Shown here: piece by piece, positions 50,164 through 57,420 of the stretch
Layout: the number at the start of each line of letters is the position of its first letter
How positions within the stretch are numbered: position 1 is the stretch's first letter
DNA from: Alphaproteobacteria bacterium
Lineage (GTDB): Bacteria > Pseudomonadota > Alphaproteobacteria > Micropepsales > Micropepsaceae
Length of the DNA stretch: 64,000 bases
Reading direction: 5' to 3'
Assembly: GCA_947474645.1 (NCBI GenBank)
Contig: CANJJD010000001.1
Location: 62,001 to 126,000 of the forward strand
Program-made: the position numbers and the translations under genes
The notes under the pieces: generated by a model
What the model saw: only the letters and a program-made list of their open reading frames with translations
Database searches by the model: none
Told to the model about the DNA's origin: nothing

Positions 50164-50195
50164 GCGTGCCCCCTGCGTGCCCACGCTGGGCACGC
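50164..50195. repeat. Right arm-type repeats (two direct, one inverted GCGTGCCC)
   Basis: GCGTGCCC at 50164-50171 and 50175-50182 (11 bp apart), and its inverse GGGCACGC at 50188-50195, which with the second copy forms a palindrome. They lie 60-90 bp from the right core, mirroring the left end. Confidence 0.65.
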
Positions 50196-50254
50196 GCACG
50201 GAAAAAAGCGCAAAATTACGAGCGAGATAAACGACTTAGATTTTTCTGCAAAAA

Positions 50255-50301
50255 GCCTTCTAAGCCGGTGGTCGCTGGTTCGAATCCAGCCGGGGTCACC
50301 A
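50255..50301 (+). pseudogene. 3' half of an interrupted tRNA-Arg(TCT)
   Basis: The repeat core gccttctaagcc is followed by the variable arm, T-arm GCTGG-TTCGAAT-CCAGC, acceptor CGGGGTC, discriminator A and CCA. The sequence before the core (gatttttctgcaaaaa) is not tRNA-like, so the half has no functional 5' partner in place. Confidence 0.88.
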
Positions 50302-50356
50302 ACTTCACACAAGCTCGGTCATTCCGAGTTGAGCTTTCTGCTATCTGGCGGGCCCT

Positions 50357-51565
50357 TCAGGCCGGAACGCCGGTGAATCGCGAGAACAGCTCTTCCATCA
50401 CGCGCACGGCTCCTTCGGCTTCCGCGCGATCGGGCCTCTCGTTGCTGTTGTTCCAACTCTTCGCGTGTTGAGCGTCGCCTACGGCGATCACCATGATGCC
50501 GTCGCTTTTGGAGCGAGCTTGTACGTTGCGATAGGTCACGCCGTAATTGACCTCCGGCTGGGGGATCAGCCATTCGGTCTGCCCCCGCACCGGGATCATC
50601 GCCTTGTCGCGCCACCAGTCATGCGCGGCATAGCCGGGGCAATTGATGATGATCTTTTCGGGCAGGTGGGCCAGTTCACCTGGCGAATGAAAGTCGCGCA
50701 TCACAACCTTGCCGCCGGCAGCGAAGAAATCGCTGACCAGCAAGTGACCGTACTCGCTGAAATTAAAGTACATTTTGCTTGTACGGGCGGCGTATTTCGC
50801 CGGGAATGGATTGACGTTCGGGGCCAGAATTTCCGGCTTGGGCGTAAGATCCGCAAGGCGGCCTTCCGGCATCCTGAAGAATACGGGAGCAGGCTCGCCG
50901 GATGGCAAGGGCGCCCGCGGCGGAGGGGGTGCATCAAATGGCGTGTCGGAAAGATCATAATGATCACACCAGGCAATGGGATTTCCGGACAGGCCCGTAT
51001 AGAAGCGGTAGGTCTTCAGGGAAATGCGGCACATCTGCTCACATATGTCGGCCAGGTTGGCGGGGGCTTCCGATGCCAGCGCCGCTATCCCTGGTCCCCA
51101 TACGCCGTTGGCGCGCATCGAACGTGTGCGCTGTAACATCTCCCGCGTGTAAATAGTAACTTCAGCTCCGGCCCTCTGGGCTGTCAGGGCGGAAGTAAGA
51201 CCGATGATGCCACAGCCGATCACCGCGACTTTTTTGGGACCGAAGGACATCGCCTTCTGCACCTGCATGTCGGCAGAACCCCAAGACAGCGTCCAGCCAT
51301 CCCCGGCATGGCCGTAATTGTGCACCACCGTGGCATCACCGATTTGTTCGACGCCCAGGTTGGGGCCCTTGGTGCGAAAGGGCCGGATGCAAGACTTGAT
51401 GTCATAGATGCGGTCCACATGCGCCCGGATTGGTGCAAGTACCGGCGGCCGATCTATCAGAGGGACGCGCGCGGCTTGTGCCGTCGCGGTTTGACCCGCA
51501 CCGGCGCCCAGGCCAGTAAGCCCTCCCAGAGCGAACGAATTCTTCAGGAGATTTCGACGATCCAT
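50357..51565 (-). CDS. Tat-exported FAD-dependent oxidoreductase (DAO family)
   Basis: 402 residues from MDRRNLLKNSFALGGLTGLG, a twin-arginine signal with RR in DRRNLLK and an Ala-rich cleavage region. About 90 residues precede the FAD motif KKVAVIGCGIIGLTSALTAQ, an unusually late position for this fold. Further DAO-like parts are MRANGVWGPGIAALA, FHSPGELAHLPEKIIINCPG and GDAQHAKSWNNSNERPDRAEA. It probably oxidises an amine or amino acid in the periplasm after folding with FAD in the cytoplasm. An ATG ten codons upstream is less likely. It is divergent from another Tat protein at 51771. Confidence 0.82.
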   Translation of the reverse strand: MDRRNLLKNSFALGGLTGLGAGAGQTATAQAARVPLIDRPPVLAPIRAHVDRIYDIKSCIRPFRTKGPNLGVEQIGDATVVHNYGHAGDGWTLSWGSADMQVQKAMSFGPKKVAVIGCGIIGLTSALTAQRAGAEVTIYTREMLQRTRSMRANGVWGPGIAALASEAPANLADICEQMCRISLKTYRFYTGLSGNPIAWCDHYDLSDTPFDAPPPPRAPLPSGEPAPVFFRMPEGRLADLTPKPEILAPNVNPFPAKYAARTSKMYFNFSEYGHLLVSDFFAAGGKVVMRDFHSPGELAHLPEKIIINCPGYAAHDWWRDKAMIPVRGQTEWLIPQPEVNYGVTYRNVQARSKSDGIMVIAVGDAQHAKSWNNSNERPDRAEAEGAVRVMEELFSRFTGVPA

Positions 51566-51770
51566 AGCCCCACTCCCCGGATTTAAGTGTTCCACTGGTT
51601 GTTTATGTAGCTTTGGCGTGAATCTCGATCACCGCAACCGCTAATATAAGTAATTGGTACTACTGGCTGATTCGGCGCGCGACAATGCACTTTGATACAA
51701 ATATGCTGGGACCATCGACCTCATCAGACACAGTCGGTTCTGGTGTTGGTTCAGAAAGAAGGGGAGAGAA

Positions 51771-52739
51771 ATGTTAAGCCGTAGAAACCTGATGGGCACT
51801 GGCTTGGCCGCCGCCGCTGTCGCCACCTCCGCGCCGCATGCTTTTGCGCTGCCGGGCGACAAGATCAAATACGCGACCAGCGGCCATCAGTTTATTTCGA
51901 TGGAGCCGCATCCCGATGAGGGCATCAAGATGACGGCCTATTACGGCTATCATGGCATCGAACCTTTTGATGACGAGACGCGGAAATTCCGGGACAAGGG
52001 CCAGAGCTTCCGGGCGCTCAAGGACAAATTGGACGAAGTCGGGCTGCAGCTTTGCACCGTCGGCAGCGGCGGCCAGTATCTGGACCCCACCAAGTTCCAG
52101 GACACACTGAAGAGCAACCTGGACAATGCCCGGTATGTGAAACAGTTCGGCTGCAATCACCTCAAGGTCAATCTCAGCAAACGTCCCAGTGATGCCCGCG
52201 ACATGACACCGGCGGAGCTGAAGGTCATTGCCGGCCATATCAATGAAATCGGCAAGCAAATGGCCGATGTCGGCGTCAGGTTCGCATTCCATCCCCATGC
52301 CTGGACGGTGTGCGAGCGCACGCACGAGCTGGATTACCTGATGGAGAACACCGATCCCCGCTATGTCTGGCTGACCTTCGATCCGGGCCATGCGACCCTG
52401 GGCGGCATCGATCCGATGCGCGTGATGGACATTTATTATTCACGCCTCGCCGCCATGCACCTGAAGGACGCCGAAGCCAAGTACAATGTCCGAAAGGCCG
52501 GCTGGAAGGGCCCGGCACCGAGTCAGGAAGAACATCGCCGAACTCATCTCTATAAGCGCATGGGCGCGGGCGGCGTCGACTTCCCGGGCATCTTCAAGAT
52601 CTTGCGCGCCAAACAGTGGAGCGGCTGGGCGACGCTCGACTTCAATGCCGAAGGGCGTGACGGCACCATTCAGGACGATATGACCCGCCACAAGAAGTAT
52701 CTGGTGGAAGTCTTGAAGGCCGACCTCAAGCACATCTGA
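51771..52739 (+). CDS. Tat-exported sugar isomerase/epimerase-like TIM barrel
   Basis: 322 residues beginning MLSRRNLMGTGLAAAAVATS, a twin-arginine signal. The TIM barrel resembles the xylose isomerase-like AP endonuclease 2 family: YYGYHGIEPFDDETRKF, HLKVNLSKR, RFAFHPHAWTVCERTHELDY, WLTFDPGHATLGGIDP and AAMHLKDAEAKY, giving the acidic and His residues of the metal site. It probably acts on a sugar or polyol outside the cytoplasm. GAAAGAAGGGGAGAGAA precedes the start. It is divergent from the Tat-exported flavoprotein, with 205 bp between starts. Confidence 0.87.
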   Translation: MLSRRNLMGTGLAAAAVATSAPHAFALPGDKIKYATSGHQFISMEPHPDEGIKMTAYYGYHGIEPFDDETRKFRDKGQSFRALKDKLDEVGLQLCTVGSGGQYLDPTKFQDTLKSNLDNARYVKQFGCNHLKVNLSKRPSDARDMTPAELKVIAGHINEIGKQMADVGVRFAFHPHAWTVCERTHELDYLMENTDPRYVWLTFDPGHATLGGIDPMRVMDIYYSRLAAMHLKDAEAKYNVRKAGWKGPAPSQEEHRRTHLYKRMGAGGVDFPGIFKILRAKQWSGWATLDFNAEGRDGTIQDDMTRHKKYLVEVLKADLKHI

Positions 52740-52824
52740 CGCTTCTGCCTTGACTGGAAAGGCGGCGTCGCCCCCAGACTCGGTGGGAAATGTGTCGCAG
52801 CGCGGTGAAATCAATCCGACGGGC

Positions 52825-52854
52825 AATGTCCGCTTTGGGTCAAAAGCGGTCATT
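52825..52854. repeat. REP-type inverted repeat (AATGTCCGCTT...AAGCGGTCATT)
   Basis: AATGTCCGCTT and AAGCGGTCATT are near-perfect arms with one mismatch around TGGGTCAA. Spurious translation gives MSALGQKR, a peptide I recall recurring in intergenic repeats of Rhizobiales. It lies between two convergent genes. Confidence 0.6.
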
Positions 52855-52882
52855 CGTTAGCCAGTGCTGGAGGCCCAATGCC

Positions 52883-54043
52883 TCACTGCAAAGGCAGCAC
52901 GATCGGCGCGACCTGCCGGAGCAGGCGTCGGCGCAAACCGGGATGCCGATCCGGCGCCACTTTCAGCAGATAGCGTCCTGTGCCCGCGGCGCAGGCGCCG
53001 CCGCTCCAGTCGGCGCAGGCGAGCCCTCCGTTCGCCGCCCGCTGCGGCACGCTTGTCCCATTCAAGGTCCACATGATGTCGGTCAGCATTTCGTAGGAAA
53101 AAATGAAATAGGCGTGTCCCGACAGGTCGTCGGGCGCCAGGCTGGAATCGATCACTTCAATGCCGGGGCTTTGATACTGCATGGCGGCTAGCGGCGACTG
53201 TCCGGCGCGGCCCACCCCGCCATGCAGGCTGCGCGACGCCATCAGCGCCAAATCATTATCCGAGGCATAGATGGTGATGCGCCGGGTGCAGGGGGCATCG
53301 CGTTTCAAAAGCTGGGCGAAATCGTCGTTGCCCGGCTCGGCGCTGACGTCGGCGGCCACCAGGACCATCTCGCCCACCACCGGTCTGGGCGTGGAGCAGA
53401 CAGCGCCGGTCGCGGCCATGGCGATGCGCGCGCCCAGGCTATGCGCCAACACTTCGGTTTCCAGTCCCGCGGTGTGCAGCGCTTCCAGCAGGCTGATCAT
53501 CACCGGCACCGCATAGCCGCTGCGCTCGACATCGGCCATGTAGCGGTTGAAGCGCCCTTCGCTGGACCAGTCGAACGCCAGCACGGCGCAGGACCATTGC
53601 GAATCCATCGCCACCTGGGCGCCGTGCAGCAGGGCGACGCGGAAGGTGAGGTTGAAGCCTTGCGCGATCAGCAGCACCTTGTTGCAGTTTCGCGCCCGTG
53701 CCGCCGCGGCAACCTGGCCGGCAAAAGCGGCCATCGCCGCCGCTCCGTCGCAGGCGATTGGCTCAAGCGAGGGATCGGGCGCCGCCGCGCTGACGGCGTT
53801 GGCAATCGGCACGCGGGCGCGGCCGCAATGGGCTACACCGCCCCAGGACTGGGAAAAACCAGCGCCGCTGGGAGACCGGTCGGTGACGAAGTAGACGGTT
53901 GGCGGCGGCAAGGCCCTTCCGGGTCCCCAGACGGAGCGAATCTCGTCATGCCGCAATGTCACCGACAGCGTGCAGCCGCCCAGCAGCATCGCTGCCGCGG
54001 CCACCACAACCGCCCGCGTTATAGCGGCCGCCATTCGGCGCAT
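52883..54043 (-). CDS. Lipoprotein alpha/beta hydrolase (DUF900-like)
   Basis: 386 residues. The signal peptide ends in lipobox MLLGGC (Cys about 23). The hydrolase domain has KVLLIAQGFNLTFRVALLHG, VLAFDWSSEGRFNRYMADVE, and the nucleophile elbow VLAHSLGARIAMAAT with Ser in HSLGA, as in the DUF900/COG4782 family. A Cys-rich tail (LACADWSGGACAAG) follows. Substrate unknown. The start MRRMAAAITRAVV has GGAGACTCT upstream. Confidence 0.83.
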   Translation of the reverse strand: MRRMAAAITRAVVVAAAAMLLGGCTLSVTLRHDEIRSVWGPGRALPPPTVYFVTDRSPSGAGFSQSWGGVAHCGRARVPIANAVSAAAPDPSLEPIACDGAAAMAAFAGQVAAAARARNCNKVLLIAQGFNLTFRVALLHGAQVAMDSQWSCAVLAFDWSSEGRFNRYMADVERSGYAVPVMISLLEALHTAGLETEVLAHSLGARIAMAATGAVCSTPRPVVGEMVLVAADVSAEPGNDDFAQLLKRDAPCTRRITIYASDNDLALMASRSLHGGVGRAGQSPLAAMQYQSPGIEVIDSSLAPDDLSGHAYFIFSYEMLTDIMWTLNGTSVPQRAANGGLACADWSGGACAAGTGRYLLKVAPDRHPGLRRRLLRQVAPIVLPLQ

Positions 54044-54149
54044 AGAGTCTCCATTCAAGATCGGCGAAGCGTACGACGGCCGGGCGTGCGCGCCAACAGG
54101 GTGGATACTTGCGGATGCCTGCCATAAGCTTTTGAGGCTGGAGGTATTC

Positions 54150-54860
54150 TTGTCCCCTCGCTTTGTCCTGTTCGGGCCGGCGCATCTGACGGCGATTGCG
54201 CTGGCGCTGATGGTGCCGCTGGCGCTCGCCTTGCTGGCGCGGCACGAGCATCTGGGCCGCCACGCCGACCGCGTGGCGCGGATGGGGCTGACGGGATTTC
54301 TGGCATTCGGCTGGCTCTGCTGGTACGGCCAACGCCTGTGGCGGCACGAGCTGCGCCTGGACAATGGCCTGCCCATGAATCTGTGCGATTGGGCGGAAGC
54401 CGCGCTCATCGTCGCGCTTCTGACCCGCCACCAGTTCGCCTATGAGCTGGGCTATTTCTGGGGACTGGGCGGCACTCTGCAGGGCGTGCTGACGCCGCCG
54501 CTCTATTACGATTTTCCCGATCCGCAATTCATCTTCTTCTTCATCCAGCATGGCGGCGTCGTCGCCGCGTTGCTGTACCTGACCTTGGGAGTGCGCATGC
54601 GGCCGACTTGGGCGTCGCTGCCGCGGGTGATCGCTGCCACCTTCTGCTACCTCGGTGCTGCGGCGCTGGTGGATTGGCTGCTGGGCGTGAATTACGGCTT
54701 TCTGCGCGCCAAGCCGCTGGGGCAAAATCTCCTGACGGCGATGTCGCCCTGGCCCTGGTACATTCCCCAGCTTGTGGCGGCCGGCATGGTCTTTGTGCTG
54801 ATTTATTACCTGCCCTTCGCGGTGGTGGACTGGATCAGGCCACGCCGCAAAACCACCTGA
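54150..54860 (+). CDS. YwaF-like integral membrane protein (TIGR02206)
   Basis: 236 residues with about seven membrane helices. FGPAHLTAIALALMVPLALA is the family's first helix with a conserved His; LPMNLCDWAEAALIVALLT, YFWGLGGTLQGVLTPPL, FIFFFIQHGGVVAALLYLTL and NYGFLRAKP follow. This is the YwaF/TIGR02206 family, function unknown. The start is a TTG at 54150 with GGAGG six bases upstream; earlier in-frame codons run through the divergent gene's promoter region. Confidence 0.85.
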   Translation: MSPRFVLFGPAHLTAIALALMVPLALALLARHEHLGRHADRVARMGLTGFLAFGWLCWYGQRLWRHELRLDNGLPMNLCDWAEAALIVALLTRHQFAYELGYFWGLGGTLQGVLTPPLYYDFPDPQFIFFFIQHGGVVAALLYLTLGVRMRPTWASLPRVIAATFCYLGAAALVDWLLGVNYGFLRAKPLGQNLLTAMSPWPWYIPQLVAAGMVFVLIYYLPFAVVDWIRPRRKTT

Positions 54861-54933
54861 CGGGGACCCAAAGGCAGGCTAGGTTGGCCGCCGGGGGGAT
54901 TTCAGGCTGGGCAGTTCGGCGCTTCAGGGCGGC

Positions 54934-57078
54934 ATGCGGGACGCGTTCGCGGGCGCGATCTGCTGGATATTGTCCGCCGCCTATTGCCTGTCCTTCGCGG
55001 CGCTGATTTTTTCCGGGCCGCTGGCGCCGTTTCTGGCCACCGGCGTGGCGGTGACCTTCCTGTCGGCGGCGGTGGGGGCGGCCATTGTCGCCTGGCGCAG
55101 CTCCTTCCGCTTCGCCATTGCCGGTCCCGACAATGCGACTTCCGCCGTCATGGCGGCGCTGGTGGCCGCCCTGATGCTGCGGCTGGGCGGCGAGGGCCAT
55201 CCCTTGGGCGCCGCCCTGATCGTGATGGCGCTGGCCACGCTGGGCACCGGCCTGCTGTTGTGCGTCCTGGGCTTCAGCCATGCCGGGCGCGCGGTGCGCT
55301 TTGTGCCCTATCCGGTGATCGGCGGCTTCATGGGCGCCACCGGCGTGGTGATGGTGCTGGGCGCCATCCAGGTGATCACCGAACACCGGTTGAACCTGGG
55401 CAGCATCCAGATGTTCCTGGGCGGTCAGTCCCTGGCCAAGCTGGCGGCTGGTGTGGCGGTGGCGGCGGCGCTGGAACTGCTGCTGCTGCGTTCGCGCAGC
55501 GCCCTGATCCTGCCCGGCGTGCTGGCGGTGGCGATCCTGGCGACACACCTTGTCTTGCAGGCCAAGGGGATTTCGCTGATCGAGGCGCAGGCGCAAGGCT
55601 GGATGTTCAATCCTGCCCCGGCGGCGGCGCTGGCTTCGCCCTGGCGGATTGCCGAACTGCAAAACTTTCCCTGGGGCGCGCTGCCGCATCTGGCGGGCGA
55701 AATGCTGGCGGTGATGTTCGTCACCACCATCAGCGTGTTGCTCAACACCACCGGCATCGAGATCGCCACCAAGCAAGAGGCCGGCGTGGACCGCGAGCTG
55801 AAAGCGGTCGGCCTGGCCAACCTGCTCAGCGCCGGGCTGGGCGGCTATGCCAGTTGCCTGACATTGAGCCGCACCATCCTCAACCGCGAAGCCGGTGCTG
55901 TGGGCCGCGCCTCCGGTCTTACCCTGGCGGGGCTGTCGGCCCTGATGCTGGTGGTGGATCCCGCCTTCCTGGGCTATGTGCCCAAATTCGCGCTGGGCGG
56001 CCTGTTGTTTTCCACCGGCGGGCGGCTCTTGCTGCGCTGGCTGGTGCGCTCGGCGCGGCGGTTGCTCCTGTTGGAATATCTCTCCCTGCTGGTCATCGCG
56101 GTGATGATCGTCAATTTCGGCTTCATCGCCGGCATGGCGATCGGCATCGTGATCGGCTGTTCCACCTTCGCCTTCAGCGCTGCCCGCGTCAGCGCGATCA
56201 AGTTCCGCTTCGACGGCACCGAATATCGCAGCTCCCTGGACCGCAGCGCCGGCGACATGGCGCTGCTGGCCCGTCATGGCGGCGAGATCCAAGGCATGAC
56301 CTTGCAGAGCTATTTGTTCTTCGGCTCCGCCAGTGGCCTTCAGCAAAAGGTCAAGCACCTGCTTTCCCAGCGTAGCGATTGCCGCTTCCTGGTGTTCGAT
56401 TTCCGGCTGGTGACGGGGCTGGATTCCTCGGCCAGTTACAGCTTCTCCCAGATCAAGGACGCCGCCGACGAAGCCGGCGCCAAGCTGGTGCTGACCAGCC
56501 TGTCGCCGGAACTGGAGCGCGCCTTCCGGGTCGCCGGCTTTCTCACCGATGACATCATCATCGCGGACGACCTGGACCATGCCCTGGAGAATTGCGAGCG
56601 CGAAGTGATCCTGGGGCACCGGCCCAGGCACGATGACATGGCATCGCTGGAGGACTGGCTGACCGAGGCGCTGGGCGATGCCGGCCATGCCCAGGCGCTG
56701 GCCCGGCACTGCATCCGCCGCGATGTCGCGGAGGGCGAAACCATCGCTGCCCAAGGCGATGCCGCCGACAGCATGCATTTCATTCTGGAGGGGCGGATCG
56801 GGGTGATCGTGGACCGGGGCGCTGGAAGCGGGCTTCGGGTTCGCAGCCTGGGGCGCCGTACCACCATCGGCGAGATGGGCCTGATCACCCACCGCCCGCG
56901 CAGCGCCACCATCCAGGCCGAGCGGGCCAGCCTGCTGTATGAATTGCGCGTCAGCGATTTCGACGCCATCCAGAAGGACGATTCTGCTCTTGCCCAAGCC
57001 TTGCTGCGCTATGTCACCCAGGTGATGGCCGAGCGCCTCAGCTTCGCCACCAAAGTGATCGGCATCCTGCAGCGGTGA
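54934..57078 (+). CDS. SulP anion transporter with STAS and cyclic-nucleotide-binding domains
   Basis: 714 residues. The SulP membrane domain (about 1-410, 10-12 helices) includes FAIAGPDNATSAVMAALVAA and LANLLSAGLGGYASCLTLSR. A STAS domain follows (about 430-545: FLVFDFRLVTGLDSSASYSF). The C-terminus is a cNMP-binding domain (about 580-700: GDAADSMHFILEGRIGVIVD, GEMGLITHRPRSATIQAERA), where GEMG...RSATI replaces the strict GE..LL...RAATV consensus. It could move bicarbonate, sulfate or a dicarboxylate, with gating by a second messenger. It is 73 bp after the YwaF-like gene. Confidence 0.9.
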   Translation: MRDAFAGAICWILSAAYCLSFAALIFSGPLAPFLATGVAVTFLSAAVGAAIVAWRSSFRFAIAGPDNATSAVMAALVAALMLRLGGEGHPLGAALIVMALATLGTGLLLCVLGFSHAGRAVRFVPYPVIGGFMGATGVVMVLGAIQVITEHRLNLGSIQMFLGGQSLAKLAAGVAVAAALELLLLRSRSALILPGVLAVAILATHLVLQAKGISLIEAQAQGWMFNPAPAAALASPWRIAELQNFPWGALPHLAGEMLAVMFVTTISVLLNTTGIEIATKQEAGVDRELKAVGLANLLSAGLGGYASCLTLSRTILNREAGAVGRASGLTLAGLSALMLVVDPAFLGYVPKFALGGLLFSTGGRLLLRWLVRSARRLLLLEYLSLLVIAVMIVNFGFIAGMAIGIVIGCSTFAFSAARVSAIKFRFDGTEYRSSLDRSAGDMALLARHGGEIQGMTLQSYLFFGSASGLQQKVKHLLSQRSDCRFLVFDFRLVTGLDSSASYSFSQIKDAADEAGAKLVLTSLSPELERAFRVAGFLTDDIIIADDLDHALENCEREVILGHRPRHDDMASLEDWLTEALGDAGHAQALARHCIRRDVAEGETIAAQGDAADSMHFILEGRIGVIVDRGAGSGLRVRSLGRRTTIGEMGLITHRPRSATIQAERASLLYELRVSDFDAIQKDDSALAQALLRYVTQVMAERLSFATKVIGILQR

Positions 57079-57084
57079 AGGCGT

Positions 57085-57420
57085 TCAGCCTTTGGCGTCG
57101 GCCGTGACCTCGGATATCCAGTCCAGATAGGGCCGCGACCCCGCCAGGAACTGGGTTCCGACGATTTCCGGTACGCTTTAGGAATGCACTTCCTTAATGC
57201 GCGCAATAGCCGATTCAAAGAGTGCGGTGCGGGTCTTGGCCAGCAGCAGCACTTCGGCTTCGTTCTGGGTCTTGCCTTCCCAGACATAGAAGCTCTCGAT
57301 GGGCAGGAGCTGCACACAGGCCGCCAGTTTCTCGTCAATCAGCAGCTTGGCAATCTTGGCGGCCTCGTCGCGTGACGGCGCCGTGGTCAGCAGCATCCCG
57401 TAAGCGGATGCGTCAGTCAT
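57085..57420 (-). pseudogene. cutA: cutA with one in-frame stop codon
   Basis: The frame encodes the trimeric CutA1 fold: MLLTTAPSRDEAAKIAKLLI, DEKLAACVQLLPIESFYVWE and ALFESAIARIKEVHS, then TAA at 57178-57180. Reading on in the same frame gives SVPEIVGTQFLAGSRPYLDW and a normal end. In CutA the VHS is followed by a conserved Tyr (HSYxxPE), so TAA replaces a Tyr codon by a single base change. The full frame would be 111 codons, the usual length. The last 30 residues, which complete the trimer, would be lost. It could be a recent pseudogene, a readthrough case or a sequencing error. It overlaps the end of the AI-2E gene by 8 bases. Confidence 0.8.

Larger units (their letters stand above)
48826..50266. 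mobile_element. Integrase-less element inserted in tRNA-Arg, carrying its own tRNA-Arg(TCT)
   Basis: The boundaries are a 12-bp direct repeat gccttctaagcc at 48826-48837 and 50255-50266, which is the anticodon loop and 3' stem of the tRNA. The excised circle would be 1,429 bp. Contents: one minus-strand DUF4145-type gene, a complete minus-strand tRNA-Arg(TCT), and GCGTGCCC arm-like repeats near both ends. A nested hairpin (48835-48875, outer arms GCCCGAAT/ATTCGGGC, inner CCCGT/ACGGG) overlaps the left core. No integrase or excisionase fits inside. The direct repeat and arm sites indicate tyrosine-recombinase integration; the integrase was lost or acts in trans. Confidence 0.8.

Noticed and set aside
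48826-50266. Group I intron in the tRNA-Arg anticodon loop
   Set aside because: Such introns occur at this position in bacteria, but here a 12-bp direct repeat bounds the insert, no group I core pairings were recognised, and the insert carries antisense genes and arm-like repeats. Site-specific integration fits better.
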